Shown here: piece after piece, positions 1 to 8,859 of the stretch
Layout of the letters: every line of letters starts with the position of its first letter
How positions within the stretch are numbered: the first letter of the stretch is position 1
DNA from: CACKLF01 sp002725175
GTDB taxonomy: Bacteria > Pseudomonadota > Alphaproteobacteria > Rhodobacterales > Rhodobacteraceae
Assembly: GCA_002725175.2 (NCBI GenBank)
Contig: PBQX02000084.1
Span: 1-48,849, forward strand
DNA: 48,849 nucleotides
Reading direction: 5' to 3'
The notes under the pieces: model-generated
The model's input: only the letters and a program-made list of their open reading frames with translations
Database searches by the model: none
Told to the model about the DNA's origin: nothing
Program-made: the position numbers and the translations under genes

Positions 1-83
1 AAAGTTGTCTTACCATGATCAACATGACCAATCGTGCCAACATTCACATGGGGTTTATTACGCTCAAATTTAGCCTTCGCCAT
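1..83 (-). CDS. tuf: Elongation factor Tu, N-terminal fragment
   Basis: This is the first 27 codons of translation elongation factor Tu, read leftwards off the window edge. The translation starts [20 protein letters not shown] and continues into the P-loop ending DHGKTT, the GTP-binding motif of EF-Tu. EF-Tu delivers aminoacyl-tRNA to the ribosome in the cytoplasm. The ATG is at 83-81. The rest of the gene lies outside the window. It is divergent from metG, with about 230 bases between them. Confidence 0.95.
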
Positions 84-316
84 AGGTAGTCTCCATTAAC
101 CAAATAAAAAAATATTACGTCTATATATATGGGTAGAAGAACAAAGCAATAGAAAAGTTGCTTCAAAGCAAGAATATTTGTCATAAAAAGATAGATTTTT
201 ATCAATTTTCAGTAAANTACGAAGCAATTTCACAATANATAAGCGTGAAATACTGTTGCATTACAGTTTTCACTATAATAATAGCTTTAACGACCCAAAG
301 TTGGAAAAAAGATCGA

Positions 317-2032
317 ATGGCCAGAATATTAATTACTTCCGCATTACCATATATAAATGGTGTGAAACATCTCGGAAATTTGGTTGGAAGCCAGCTGCCA
401 GCNGATACGTTTGCTAGATTTATGCGACTAAAGNACCACGAAGTACTTTTTATTTGTGCAACTGATGAACATGGTACGCCTGCAGANTTGGCTGCAAAAG
501 AAGCTAATACAGAAATAAATGANTTTTGCTCCTCAATGTGGGAGTCACAAAAAAACCTTAGTGATGGCTTCAGTTTATCTTTTGATTATTTTGGACGTTC
601 ATCTTCTAAAGAGAACCATGCATTGACCCAAAATTTTGCGAAAGCACTTCATGAGAATAATTTAATCNAGGAAGTCCTTGAAAAACAAATATTCTCTCTC
701 ACCGACAATAGATTCTTACCTGATCGCTATATTGAAGGCGAATGTCCAAACTGTGGTTANGACAAAGCTCGAGGCGACCAATGCGAAAGTTGCACTAAGC
801 AACTAGATCCCACGGATCTCATCGAGCCCAGGTCTGCAATTTCAGGTTCAAAAAATCTTGAAATTCGAGAAACTAAGCACCTTTACCTTAGGCAAAGTCT
901 TATGAGAGAAAAGTTGGAACAGTGGATTTCGAAAAAGGATGACTGGCCAATATTAACAACTTCTATAGCTAAAAAGTGGCTGAATGATGGAGAAGGGTTA
1001 AAAGACAGAGGAATAACTAGAGATTTAAAGTGGGGAATTCCAGTCAAAAAAGGTAAGGATCCTTGGCCTGGCCTTGAGGGAAAAGTTTTTTATGTATGGT
1101 TTGATGCTCCTATTGAGTATATAGCCGCTACCGAAGAGTGGGAAAAGGCAAATGATATAAAATCTGGCACTTGGGAAACTTGGTGGAGATTGGACAANGG
1201 CGCTGAAGATGTCAGATATTATCAATTCATGGCTAAGGATAATATACCCTTTCACACACTCTCTTTTCCAGCCACAATTATGGGCTCAAATGAACCATGG
1301 AAGCTCGTAGACTTTATTAAGGGCTTTAACTGGCTTTTATATGAGGGGGGAAAATTTTCTACGTCCCAAGGTAGAGGGGTTTTTATGGATCAAGCNTTGG
1401 AATTATTGCCCTCAGATTATTGGAGATGGTGGTTGCTATCAAATGCTCCTGAAACATCAGACTCAGACTTTACTTGGGAAAGCTTTCAGAGNGGAGTAAA
1501 TAAAGATTTATCAGACGTTCTAGGAAACTTCGTAAGCAGAGTAACTAAATTTACAAATTCAAAATTTGGTGNTGAAATTCCTGAATTGACAAAATTTGAT
1601 AATAACCAAGTGATTATTGTTAATGAATTATCTGATAAGGTTTCAANCCTATCAAACCATATGAATAATGTTGAAATAAGAAAAGCATGTGCAGANTTGC
1701 GAAANATATGGACNATAGGCAATGAGTACCTTCAAACCGCAGAGCCATGGAAGATATATAAAGAAAATCCAATTGAAGCAGGGTCAATAATAAATTTTTC
1801 TTTCAATTTGATCTATCTTTATTCAATTATTTCTGAACCATTTATTCCTGATACGTGCGACAGAATNATCGNAGACTTGGGATTTCNTAAGGGTTCTACT
1901 TGGCCCGAAGATTTGGATTCCTTTTTACAAACAGTAAAAGGTGGACAANAATTTAANGTTCCAGAAAATTTGTTCCAAAAAATANCTGACGAAGANAGGG
2001 AAACCTTTGCCGCTAAATTCTCAGGAAACTAA
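317..2032 (+). CDS. metG: Methionyl-tRNA synthetase
   Basis: Charges tRNA-Met with methionine in the cytoplasm. The protein, about 571 residues, opens MARILITSALPYINGVKHLG, which holds the class I HIGH-type motif (HLGN). A zinc knuckle (CPNC...CESC) follows, and the KMSKS-type motif appears as KFSTSQGRG. I chose the ATG at 317 because the family N-terminus starts there; the open frame runs further upstream without family-like sequence. It lacks the C-terminal tRNA-binding/dimerisation domain of long E. coli-type enzymes. About 21 codons contain an N. One (TAN near 760) would be Tyr or a stop, but the intact frame and conserved flanks argue for a working gene. Confidence 0.95.
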   Translation: MARILITSALPYINGVKHLGNLVGSQLPXDTFARFMRLKXHEVLFICATDEHGTPAXLAAKEANTEINXFCSSMWESQKNLSDGFSLSFDYFGRSSSKENHALTQNFAKALHENNLIXEVLEKQIFSLTDNRFLPDRYIEGECPNCGXDKARGDQCESCTKQLDPTDLIEPRSAISGSKNLEIRETKHLYLRQSLMREKLEQWISKKDDWPILTTSIAKKWLNDGEGLKDRGITRDLKWGIPVKKGKDPWPGLEGKVFYVWFDAPIEYIAATEEWEKANDIKSGTWETWWRLDXGAEDVRYYQFMAKDNIPFHTLSFPATIMGSNEPWKLVDFIKGFNWLLYEGGKFSTSQGRGVFMDQXLELLPSDYWRWWLLSNAPETSDSDFTWESFQXGVNKDLSDVLGNFVSRVTKFTNSKFGXEIPELTKFDNNQVIIVNELSDKVSXLSNHMNNVEIRKACAXLRXIWXIGNEYLQTAEPWKIYKENPIEAGSIINFSFNLIYLYSIISEPFIPDTCDRXIXDLGFXKGSTWPEDLDSFLQTVKGGQXFXVPENLFQKIXDEXRETFAAKFSGN

Positions 2033-2065
2033 AATTTTTCTCGTTAAACTTTTNCTAAATTTTAG
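2029..2065. terminator. Inverted repeat between convergent metG and DUF2177 genes
   Basis: CTAAAATTT at 2029-2037 is the exact reverse complement of AAATTTTAG at 2057-2065, giving a 9-bp AT-rich stem with a 19-base loop. It straddles the metG stop and the end of the convergent DUF2177 gene. It could act as a weak bidirectional terminator, but there is no GC-rich stem and no clean T tract. Confidence 0.3.
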
Positions 2066-2462
2066 GNGCAAAATAATTAAANGCCTGAAANCCCACTCCA
2101 CTNATGANAGAAGTTACGACCCCACCCCAAAACATATCAATTAAAGTCATTTGAATCTTCCAATCTTTGAGAACCAAAAAGTTTGTAAAATCATATACTC
2201 CGTAGCAAAGCAGTCCCAAAAAAAACCCAGACGCTAATGTTTGTGAAAAAGACCCGCTCTTAAAACCAGAAAAATAACAAAAGTAAAATACGCCTGCTAC
2301 ATAAAAAATATAATATAGTAGTGTTACATAGAGATTAATTTGGGGGCGCATTAAGTGACCAATATGTTTTGAAAAAAAAGGCCCCATAAAAAATGTTAGC
2401 ATCAATGCTTCTATTACGACAAACACCAAAAACATTATTATATAAGTGGCAAAAATCTGCAT
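2055..2462 (-). CDS. DUF2177 family small membrane protein
   Basis: A protein of about 135 residues with four hydrophobic segments, in the inner membrane by inference. Conserved stretches such as GHLMRPQINLYVTLLYYIFY and YDFTNFLVLKDW match my memory of the DUF2177 family, whose function is unknown. I chose the internal Met (MQIFATYII...) at 2462 because family members begin close to the first membrane segment; the open frame extends seven codons further. The C-terminal end contains several Ns, so the last ten residues are uncertain. It converges on metG with about 22 bases between stops. Confidence 0.75.
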   Translation of the reverse strand: MQIFATYIIMFLVFVVIEALMLTFFMGPFFSKHIGHLMRPQINLYVTLLYYIFYVAGVFYFCYFSGFKSGSFSQTLASGFFLGLLCYGVYDFTNFLVLKDWKIQMTLIDMFWGGVVTSXXSGVXFQXFNYFXPKI

Positions 2463-2561
2463 AAACCCTCCTATAATAAACATCTAGGTAATTTAGGCAA
2501 AATAATCAATAGGGATATAATTTGACATTTAATTTTCTTTTAAAAAATTTCTCACTTATCC

Positions 2562-2589
2562 TTTACATCATTAAAAGGGGTAGTATTGT
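2562..2589 (+). promoter_or_regulatory. Possible promoter of tRNA-Leu
   Basis: TTTACA at 2562-2567 and TATTGT at 2584-2589 are separated by 16 bases, about 50 bases before the tRNA. The match to the sigma-70 consensus is moderate. In such AT-rich DNA this could be chance. Confidence 0.25.
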
Positions 2590-2640
2590 CTCAATTATTA
2601 GTAAATAGGTTTTAGTAACTATTTTAACGGATAAAAGCAC

Positions 2641-2727
2641 GCGGGCGTGATGGAACTGGTAGACATACCAGACTTAAAATCTGGAGGCCGAATGGCCGTG
2701 GGGGTTCGAGTCCCCCCGCCCGCACCA
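2641..2727 (+). tRNA. tRNA-Leu (anticodon UAA)
   Basis: The acceptor stem GCGGGCG (2641-2647) pairs with CGCCCGC (2717-2723), followed by discriminator A and an encoded CCA ending at 2727. The anticodon arm CCAGA-CTTAAAA-TCTGG gives anticodon TAA, which reads UUA/UUG leucine codons. A long variable arm and a GGGTTCGAGTCCC-type T arm fit a class II leucine tRNA of 87 bases. It sits at the left edge of the accessory region, and tRNA genes are common integration sites. I found no integrase and no second copy of its 3' end in the window. Confidence 0.95.
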
Positions 2728-2781
2728 AGAGCTGAACATTCAAATATATCATAGTTTTTAGGCAGAAATGGAAACCTTAAT

Positions 2782-3663
2782 TTGTATCCTCTAGAATTAT
2801 CAGAAAATGGGGTCAGGATACCCCTAATACATTGGAAGGGGCCTCAAAATACTTCACCTGTATTTCATTGGGCCCACGCTACCGGTTTTAATGGCGAAAC
2901 TTATCGAACACTTTTAGAGCCATTGAGTAAGCGGTTTAACGTTTACGCTTGGGATTTGCGTGGGCATGGGAGGTCTCTGGAAAATACGTCAATCATAAAA
3001 GATAGTGATATTTATACGACATATGTAAAGGATTTGAGTTCAGTAATTTCTTCGCTTTATAGGAAACACAATTCAAAGNTATTCCTTGGAGGTCATTCCA
3101 TCGGNGCAACAATTTCAATATCCGCCGCTGCTGAAAATATANANCTTATCGAGTCTTTATTNCTAGTGGACCCAGTAATTTTTNACTGGTACTCAAAATA
3201 TTTAATGAATATTGCAAGAATTTTGAATTTAAATGTTCCCGATGCATATTTATCGCAAAATGCAAAAAGAAGACGCCAGGAATGGCCGAGCATAGAAAAT
3301 TTAATTAAATCTTATGAAGGAAGAGGCGCTTTTAAAACCTGGAAAAGAGATTTCCTAATTGATTATATCAGAGCAGGAACCACGGTATCAGGAAATTCTA
3401 CGTTCTTATCTTGCCATCCTGAATGGGAATCGAGAAATTTCAAAGCATTCGACTCGGTATACATACTTAAAGNNATTAGANGCTTAAAGCTCCCTGTTAG
3501 GTTGCTATTAGCCCAAAAAGGGTCTACTACCAAATCATTGTCAGCNTTCANNAATAACAAAAATAATCTCAATCTGGTTGTAGAAAACAGCACACATTTT
3601 ATACCGATGGAATTCCCTGAAATAGTGCAAAAAGAAATTCTCGACCTCCTTATAGAGCAATAA
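2782..3663 (+). CDS. Alpha/beta hydrolase
   Basis: A 293-residue serine hydrolase; substrate not identifiable. It shows the early HWAHATGFNGETY oxyanion region, WDLRGHGRS, the nucleophile elbow GGHSIG (serine near residue 107) and a late THFIPME segment holding the likely catalytic His. The start is the TTG at 2782: the only nearby ATG (2768) is out of frame and soon meets a stop, and the in-frame upstream region offers no other start. It lies 54 bases after tRNA-Leu and 3 bases before the MFS gene, so the two proteins are probably co-transcribed. Several Ns fall in the body. Confidence 0.8.
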   Translation: MYPLELSENGVRIPLIHWKGPQNTSPVFHWAHATGFNGETYRTLLEPLSKRFNVYAWDLRGHGRSLENTSIIKDSDIYTTYVKDLSSVISSLYRKHNSKXFLGGHSIXATISISAAAENIXLIESLXLVDPVIFXWYSKYLMNIARILNLNVPDAYLSQNAKRRRQEWPSIENLIKSYEGRGAFKTWKRDFLIDYIRAGTTVSGNSTFLSCHPEWESRNFKAFDSVYILKXIRXLKLPVRLLLAQKGSTTKSLSXFXNNKNNLNLVVENSTHFIPMEFPEIVQKEILDLLIEQ

Positions 3664-3666
3664 TAA

Positions 3667-4887
3667 TTGATAAGAATAAATCAAAGATCAACAGGAGCAA
3701 TTTTTCTCAATAAGAAAACACCTCCTCACATTTTTACGTTAGTAATTTTAGCAGGCGTACAAGCTCTAAATATGAATTTATTTCTTCCGAGCCTTCCAAC
3801 CATGGCAGAATATTTTAATGTAAGCTATAGTGTCATGCAGCTTTCCATATCAGGATATTTTGCAGCTACTGCCTTTTTACCCATAATTATTGGACCCATA
3901 TCTGATCGCATGGGCAGACGGCCCGTCATGATATGTGCAATATTGATATTTATATTAGCTGCTATCTGTTGTGAATTTTCTAAAAGCTTTGGGTATTTTT
4001 TATTTTTCCGAATAATTGAAGCTACCATTGCGGCCGGAATGGTTCTCGGAAGAGCTATAGTAAGAGATATGGTATCAATGAATCAGGCTGCATCTATGAT
4101 AGGTTATATCACAATGGCAATGACCATTATGCCAATGCTAGGCCCTGCAATAGGAGGATTAATAGAGGAAAATTTTAAATGGCAGGCTTCCTTTAGATTA
4201 ATGTCCATCCTGGGTTTTATAGCCTTACTCGTCGTATGGTTTGATCAAGGAGAAACCATTAAAGAAAAGCAAACGTCCATAAAACGACAGTTCTCATCAT
4301 ATATTAATTTATTCAAATCTAAATTATTTTGGCTTTACTCTTTGACTGCCGGATTTTCTGTTGCCTGCTATTATAGTTTTCTAACGGGAGCTCCTATTGT
4401 TGCTGAAAGATATTTCCAAACCACTCCAAGCCAACAAGGTTATTTATTCACTATAGTAGGACTTGGATATATCCTCGGAAATTTTTTGACCGGAAAATAT
4501 ACGGTTAGAATTGGAATGAATAAAATGATGTTTATGGGATGCACTGTCACAATATTAGGACCAACACTTCAAGTTATTCTTATGCCGTCACCAATAATGG
4601 GTCCCCTTACTCTATTTGGCCCAATGTTTTTTGTTGGCTTAGGAAATGGAATGACTTTACCCAATGCATCTTCAGGTATGGTTTCTATCAATCCCAAATT
4701 AGCCGGGAGTGCTTCAGGTTTAGGCATGGCGATAATGATTGGTACTGGTGCCGCAATATCTGCTTTCACCGGATCTATATTAGGTTCTGGAGCAAGTCCT
4801 TACCCTCTCATCTTGATGGTTCTATTCGCTACAATAATGAGTTCCATCACATCTTTTTCTATTTTTAAGCTTGGAGAGCCAAAGTGA
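3667..4887 (+). CDS. MFS transporter, Bcr/CflA drug-efflux type
   Basis: A 406-residue inner-membrane transporter with about 12 hydrophobic segments. The first helix region ends NMNLFLPSLPTMAEYF, followed by the MFS loop signature SDRMGRRPV between helices 2 and 3 and a GRAIVRDM segment, both typical of Bcr/CflA drug:proton antiporters. The start is a TTG directly after an in-frame stop; later ATGs would remove part of the first helix. It follows the hydrolase by 3 bases and converges on hpaF with 8 bases between. The substrate is unknown; export of a compound handled by the neighbouring catabolic genes is only a guess. Confidence 0.85.
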   Translation: MIRINQRSTGAIFLNKKTPPHIFTLVILAGVQALNMNLFLPSLPTMAEYFNVSYSVMQLSISGYFAATAFLPIIIGPISDRMGRRPVMICAILIFILAAICCEFSKSFGYFLFFRIIEATIAAGMVLGRAIVRDMVSMNQAASMIGYITMAMTIMPMLGPAIGGLIEENFKWQASFRLMSILGFIALLVVWFDQGETIKEKQTSIKRQFSSYINLFKSKLFWLYSLTAGFSVACYYSFLTGAPIVAERYFQTTPSQQGYLFTIVGLGYILGNFLTGKYTVRIGMNKMMFMGCTVTILGPTLQVILMPSPIMGPLTLFGPMFFVGLGNGMTLPNASSGMVSINPKLAGSASGLGMAIMIGTGAAISAFTGSILGSGASPYPLILMVLFATIMSSITSFSIFKLGEPK

Positions 4888-4895
4888 TTTAATAA

Positions 4896-5288
4896 CTATT
4901 TTGCTTCTTCTAAGGCACTATGAATAGTATTATATCTTTTAACGGAGAATTCCTTTTGAATTTCAAGTAATTCTAAACTTAAAGCAATTGGATTTATTAT
5001 TTCTTTTTGTTTCAAAAAATTTTCAGCCCTCGTATAAATATCGTTTGCAATGTTTTTTCTAACATCTTCAGATCTTCCTTCACCCATTCGAAGTACCATA
5101 TCTACAAAACTATATTTTGCTTTTCGGTCAGCTATTGAACTTACATCGGCTGCCAAACCACGTACACGGATTCCACCTACTGGAAAGTAAGAGGTTTCAC
5201 GCATCGCGTCAGAAAGCTCATCACATAATTCCTGAATCTCAAAACAGTTAGACAAATCCTTGGAATACTCAAAAGTTAGGTGCGCCAT
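4896..5288 (-). CDS. hpaF: 5-carboxymethyl-2-hydroxymuconate isomerase-like protein
   Basis: A 130-residue member of the CHMI (HpaF) family of the tautomerase superfamily. In the homoprotocatechuate pathway it isomerises 5-carboxymethyl-2-hydroxymuconate. The family pattern is clear: MAHLTFEYS at the start, FPVGGIRVRG (the paired arginines), and RMGEGRS. The odd point is residue 2. The family uses the N-terminal proline exposed after Met removal as its catalytic base, and this gene encodes alanine (GCG at 5285-5283). The gene is divergent from hpaE with a 166-base shared upstream region and no regulator gene nearby. Family assignment is strong; activity is uncertain. Confidence 0.85.
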   Translation of the reverse strand: MAHLTFEYSKDLSNCFEIQELCDELSDAMRETSYFPVGGIRVRGLAADVSSIADRKAKYSFVDMVLRMGEGRSEDVRKNIANDIYTRAENFLKQKEIINPIALSLELLEIQKEFSVKRYNTIHSALEEAK

Positions 5289-5454
5289 GAAGCCCCCTGT
5301 GTTCGCTAATACATGTCAAATATTTTATGGACTAAATATATAAAATTTTCAACCTGCTGAACAATGACATTTTAGTTCCATTATTTATTCAAGTATAGTA
5401 TTCAATATCAAAAATTAGCTTAAACAAATCGAAATTCAGTTTCCGAAAGTTACC

Positions 5455-6978
5455 ATGTCACTACAAGAGAACTTAGAAAAAGTAAAAAGCTATCTACGGA
5501 AAAATTTTCCAGACGGTACAGTTTATAATCATATTAATGGAGGATCTGTTTCCTCTCATTCAGGTAATACGTTTACAAGTTTTTCACCCACAAATTTAGA
5601 TCCATTGGCCAATGTTTCAGAAAGCGGCAAAGAAGACGTAGACAGGGCAGTTCAGGCATCTGTAGATTCTTTCCCGGACTGGAGAGACCTTTCCGGAAAG
5701 GAGAGAAGAAAAATTCTCCTGGATATTGCTAGTGGAATAAAAAATCGTGCTGAGGAAATAGCACTTATAGAGTCCATAGATACAGGTCAAGCAATCAGAT
5801 TCATGGAAAAGGCTGCATTAAGAGGCGCAGAAAATTTTATTTTCTTTGCCGAGAAAGCCGTTGAAGCGCGAGACGGAGCTAGCTTGTTGGCACCCGAGCA
5901 AATAAATATCACGAGCAGAACCCCTATAGGGCCTGTAGGGGTTATAACACCGTGGAATACCCCTTTCATGCTTTCAACTTGGAAAATCGCACCTGCGCTC
6001 GCTGCCGGATGTACAGTTGTTCACAAGCCTGCAGAGCTCTCCCCAATTACAGCAAAAATTCTTCTAGAAATAGCTGAGGAAGCCGGATTGCCTCCTGGTG
6101 TATGGAATATCATTAATGGTTACGGAGAAACAGCCGGAAGGTATTTAACAGAGCACCCAGACATTAAAGCAATTTCTTTCGTTGGTGAAAGTGCTACTGG
6201 AAAGAAGATTATGAAGCAAGGATCAGATACTCTAAAGAGAAATCACTTTGAATTGGGAGGAAAAAATCCCGTTATTGTTTTCGAAGATGCAGATACTGAA
6301 AATGCCGTAAAGGCTGTAGCATTTATGATTTTTTCATTAAACGGAGAAAGATGTACATCTTCTAGCAGACTTTTGGTTCAAAACTCAATTAAGGTGGAAT
6401 TTATTGAGAGGCTCAAGGAGATTATCACTAATATAAAAGTGGGGCATCCATTAGATGAGGAAACTGTGATTGGACCTCTAATTAGCCCAGAACATGAAAA
6501 GAAGGTTTGCTCTTATTTTGACATTGCAAAAAATGAGGGCGCTAAAATTGAAATGGGTGGGGCTAAAGTCCTCGATAAAGAACTAAAAAGCGGATGTTAT
6601 GTATCTCCCACTCTTTTTACAAACGCTTCAGAAAATATGAAAATTTCTCAAGAAGAAATCTTTGGTCCCGTATTAACAGTAATTGGATTTGATAAAGAAG
6701 ACGAAGCTATTAGAATTGCTAACAACGTTAAATACGGTTTAGCAGGTTATGTATGGACCCAAAATTTAAGTAAAGCGTTGAGGGTGACTGAGAAAATGAA
6801 TGCAGGAATGATTTGGGTGAATTCTGAAAATATCCGACACCTCCCGACACCTTTTGGAGGAACAAAAGACTCCGGAATTGGAAGAGACGGCGGGGATTGG
6901 TCTTTTGATTTTTATATGGAAACAAAAAATGTGTGCCTTCCAACTATAGACAAGGAGATCAAAGGTCTCACAAAATAG
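5455..6978 (+). CDS. hpaE: 5-carboxymethyl-2-hydroxymuconate semialdehyde dehydrogenase
   Basis: A 507-residue NAD-dependent aldehyde dehydrogenase. It is expected to oxidise the ring-cleavage product of homoprotocatechuate to 5-carboxymethyl-2-hydroxymuconate in the cytoplasm. Visible catalytic features are PWNTP (N168), HKPAE (K191), FVGESATG for NAD binding, FELGGKNP (general base E266) and NGERCTSSSR (nucleophile C300). The specific substrate call rests on the next genes (hpaD, hpaG, hpaH) and the divergent hpaF. It starts the + strand hpaEDGH run. A general aldehyde dehydrogenase role cannot be ruled out from sequence alone. Confidence 0.9.
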   Translation: MSLQENLEKVKSYLRKNFPDGTVYNHINGGSVSSHSGNTFTSFSPTNLDPLANVSESGKEDVDRAVQASVDSFPDWRDLSGKERRKILLDIASGIKNRAEEIALIESIDTGQAIRFMEKAALRGAENFIFFAEKAVEARDGASLLAPEQINITSRTPIGPVGVITPWNTPFMLSTWKIAPALAAGCTVVHKPAELSPITAKILLEIAEEAGLPPGVWNIINGYGETAGRYLTEHPDIKAISFVGESATGKKIMKQGSDTLKRNHFELGGKNPVIVFEDADTENAVKAVAFMIFSLNGERCTSSSRLLVQNSIKVEFIERLKEIITNIKVGHPLDEETVIGPLISPEHEKKVCSYFDIAKNEGAKIEMGGAKVLDKELKSGCYVSPTLFTNASENMKISQEEIFGPVLTVIGFDKEDEAIRIANNVKYGLAGYVWTQNLSKALRVTEKMNAGMIWVNSENIRHLPTPFGGTKDSGIGRDGGDWSFDFYMETKNVCLPTIDKEIKGLTK

Positions 6979-6989
6979 GAATTATTTTT

Positions 6990-7970
6990 ATGCCCTTACC
7001 AAAAGTTAATCTGGAACCTGATTTTGATATCTTGCGAATATCCCACACTAAATTTTATGTAAAAGATTTAGAGGAAAGTAGATTATTTTATGAGAAAATC
7101 TTAGGCTTACAGGTTACAGCAGAAGCAGAAAAGCAGATTTTTCTTAGAGGGATGGAAGAGCGAACCCATCATTCATTGATTTTAGAAGAAGGAGATTCTG
7201 CTAAAGTTGAGAGCCTCAGCTTTAGATTAAAAAGCGAAGGTGAGATCGATAAAGCTGCCTCATACTTCAACAAAATTGGCTGTGAATTTGAGTGGGTTGA
7301 AAGACCTTTTCAAGGCAAGACATTAAGAACTTTAGACCCCCACGGTATGCCTCTTGAATTTTTTTATATTATTGAGCGTTTGCCAACCATTCATCAAAAA
7401 TATTATTTATATAAAGGTGTTAAACCTCTCCGGGTCGATCATTTCAATGTATTTTCTCCCAATGTAGACGAAAGTGTTAGATTTTATAATGAGATTGGAT
7501 TTCGAACAACGGAATATACTGAGGATAGCAAAACTAAAAAACTGTGGGCAGCCTGGATGCATAGAAAGGGCGGAGTACATGATATTGCTTTTACAAATGG
7601 GGTAGGACCTCGCTTCCATCACTTAGCTTTTTGGGTAGCACATCCAATAAATATTATTGATCTTTTAGACCTCATGGCTTCTAAAGGGTATGTAAGTAAT
7701 ATTGAAAGGGGTCCTGGTCGTCACGGGATATCAAATGCCTTCTTTCTGTATATTTTAGATCCTGACGGCCATAGAATAGAGATATATTGTTCTGACTACC
7801 AAACGATTGACCCAGATCATGAGCCTATACATTGGGATTTAACTGACCCTCAACGCCAAACTCTCTGGGGTGCTCCAGCTCCAAAGTCTTGGTTTGAACA
7901 CGGAACAAATTTTCGAGGAGTTCCAACAAAGAAGTCTTCACTTAAATCCAAGCCAATTGTAGCACCTTAA
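6990..7970 (+). CDS. hpaD: 3,4-dihydroxyphenylacetate 2,3-dioxygenase (extradiol)
   Basis: A 326-residue extradiol ring-cleavage dioxygenase of the vicinal oxygen chelate fold, with two repeated domains. The metal ligands fit H151 (RVDHFNVF), H211 (RFHHLAF) and E264 (HRIEIYC). Second-shell residues H197 (GGVHDIA) and H245 (GRHGIS) are also present. All are shifted by only three or four from the well-studied Brevibacterium fuscum homoprotocatechuate 2,3-dioxygenase (155, 214, 267, 200, 248), so the enzyme looks intact. I chose the ATG at 6990, preceded by AGGA nine bases upstream; the open frame extends back into hpaE. It cleaves homoprotocatechuate to the substrate of HpaE. Confidence 0.93.
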   Translation: MPLPKVNLEPDFDILRISHTKFYVKDLEESRLFYEKILGLQVTAEAEKQIFLRGMEERTHHSLILEEGDSAKVESLSFRLKSEGEIDKAASYFNKIGCEFEWVERPFQGKTLRTLDPHGMPLEFFYIIERLPTIHQKYYLYKGVKPLRVDHFNVFSPNVDESVRFYNEIGFRTTEYTEDSKTKKLWAAWMHRKGGVHDIAFTNGVGPRFHHLAFWVAHPINIIDLLDLMASKGYVSNIERGPGRHGISNAFFLYILDPDGHRIEIYCSDYQTIDPDHEPIHWDLTDPQRQTLWGAPAPKSWFEHGTNFRGVPTKKSSLKSKPIVAP

Positions 7971-7998
7971 GTTAAACTAATAGAGAAAGAGTAACATT

Positions 7999-8859
7999 AT
8001 GAAACTTGTATCTTTTTCAATAAATGGAAAAAAATCATATGGCGAGTTAAATGGTGATTTTGTGGTTGAAGCTCCTGCAGAAGTTCTTAAAACGTATGTC
8101 GATGTTTCAGAAGCAGCAAATATGAATGAACTCGAATATCTATTTGAGCAGTCATCTTCAAAAAACCAATACGATGTAAGAGATATCAAATATCTGCCCC
8201 CAATCACAAGACCCAATAAAATTATATGTGTTGGGGTTAATTTTCCAGATCGAAATGCTGAATATAAAGACGGATCTTCCACTCCTCAAAACCCATCTCT
8301 TTTCATCAGATTTCCTTCGACCTTTACTGGACATTTAAACCCCCTAGTAAGACCTCCAGAATCAGAGCAATTAGATTACGAAGGTGAAATAGCTATTGTT
8401 ATTGGGCGTCCAGGCCGTAGGATAAAGAAAGAAAGTGCATTCAATCATATTGCAGCATTTACACTATGTAACGAAGGCACAATTAGAGATTGGCTAAGAC
8501 ATGCAAAATTCAACGTCACCCAGGGTAAGAACTGGTATAAAAGCGGTTCTCTCGGACCATACTTGTTGCGATTTAAAGATAAAGCACAGTTAATCAACAA
8601 AGAGATACAAACACTTGTCAATGGTGAGCTCCGTCAAAATGATAATACGAATAATATGATTTTTGGATTCGACTATATCATCCAGTATGTCTCTACATTC
8701 ATAGAACTTTCTCCAGGAGATGTTCTAATCTGTGGCACCCCCACGGGGGCAGGTGCCCGGTTCGATCCACCAAAGTGGTTAAAACCAGGTGATGTTGTAG
8801 AAGTAAAAGTGGATGGAATTGGAAATTTAATTAACAACGTGCAGGATGAAAATATATAA
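7999..8859 (+). CDS. hpaG: Fumarylacetoacetate hydrolase family protein, probable HpaG isomerase/decarboxylase
   Basis: A 286-residue FAH-fold protein. The C-terminal domain carries LDYEGEIAIVIG with metal ligands E128 and E130, and a late CGTPTGAGARF loop typical of the fold. In the homoprotocatechuate pathway this fold decarboxylates and isomerises the HpaF product. E. coli HpaG is a double-length fusion, whereas this is a single unit. The third ligand position, often Asp, seems to be Glu159 (CNEGTIRDW). A purine-rich GAGAAAGAG lies before the ATG, and its stop overlaps the next start by one base (TAATG). Position in the cluster drives the specific call; other FAH-fold hydrolases are possible. 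Confidence 0.75.
   Translation: MKLVSFSINGKKSYGELNGDFVVEAPAEVLKTYVDVSEAANMNELEYLFEQSSSKNQYDVRDIKYLPPITRPNKIICVGVNFPDRNAEYKDGSSTPQNPSLFIRFPSTFTGHLNPLVRPPESEQLDYEGEIAIVIGRPGRRIKKESAFNHIAAFTLCNEGTIRDWLRHAKFNVTQGKNWYKSGSLGPYLLRFKDKAQLINKEIQTLVNGELRQNDNTNNMIFGFDYIIQYVSTFIELSPGDVLICGTPTGAGARFDPPKWLKPGDVVEVKVDGIGNLINNVQDENI

Noticed and set aside
2768..2791. ATG at 2768 as start of the alpha/beta hydrolase
   Set aside because: It is in another frame and reaches a stop after eight codons; the TTG at 2782 is in frame with the conserved protein.
4539..4868. A 109-residue + strand ORF inside the MFS gene
   Set aside because: It is Cys/Phe/Tyr/Trp-rich shadow sequence in another frame of a well-supported transporter, with no ribosome site of note.
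5289..5454. An operator for an HpaR-type regulator between hpaF and hpaE
   Set aside because: Short inverted pieces such as GAAC/GTTC are visible, but nothing stands out above chance in AT-rich DNA and no regulator gene is nearby.
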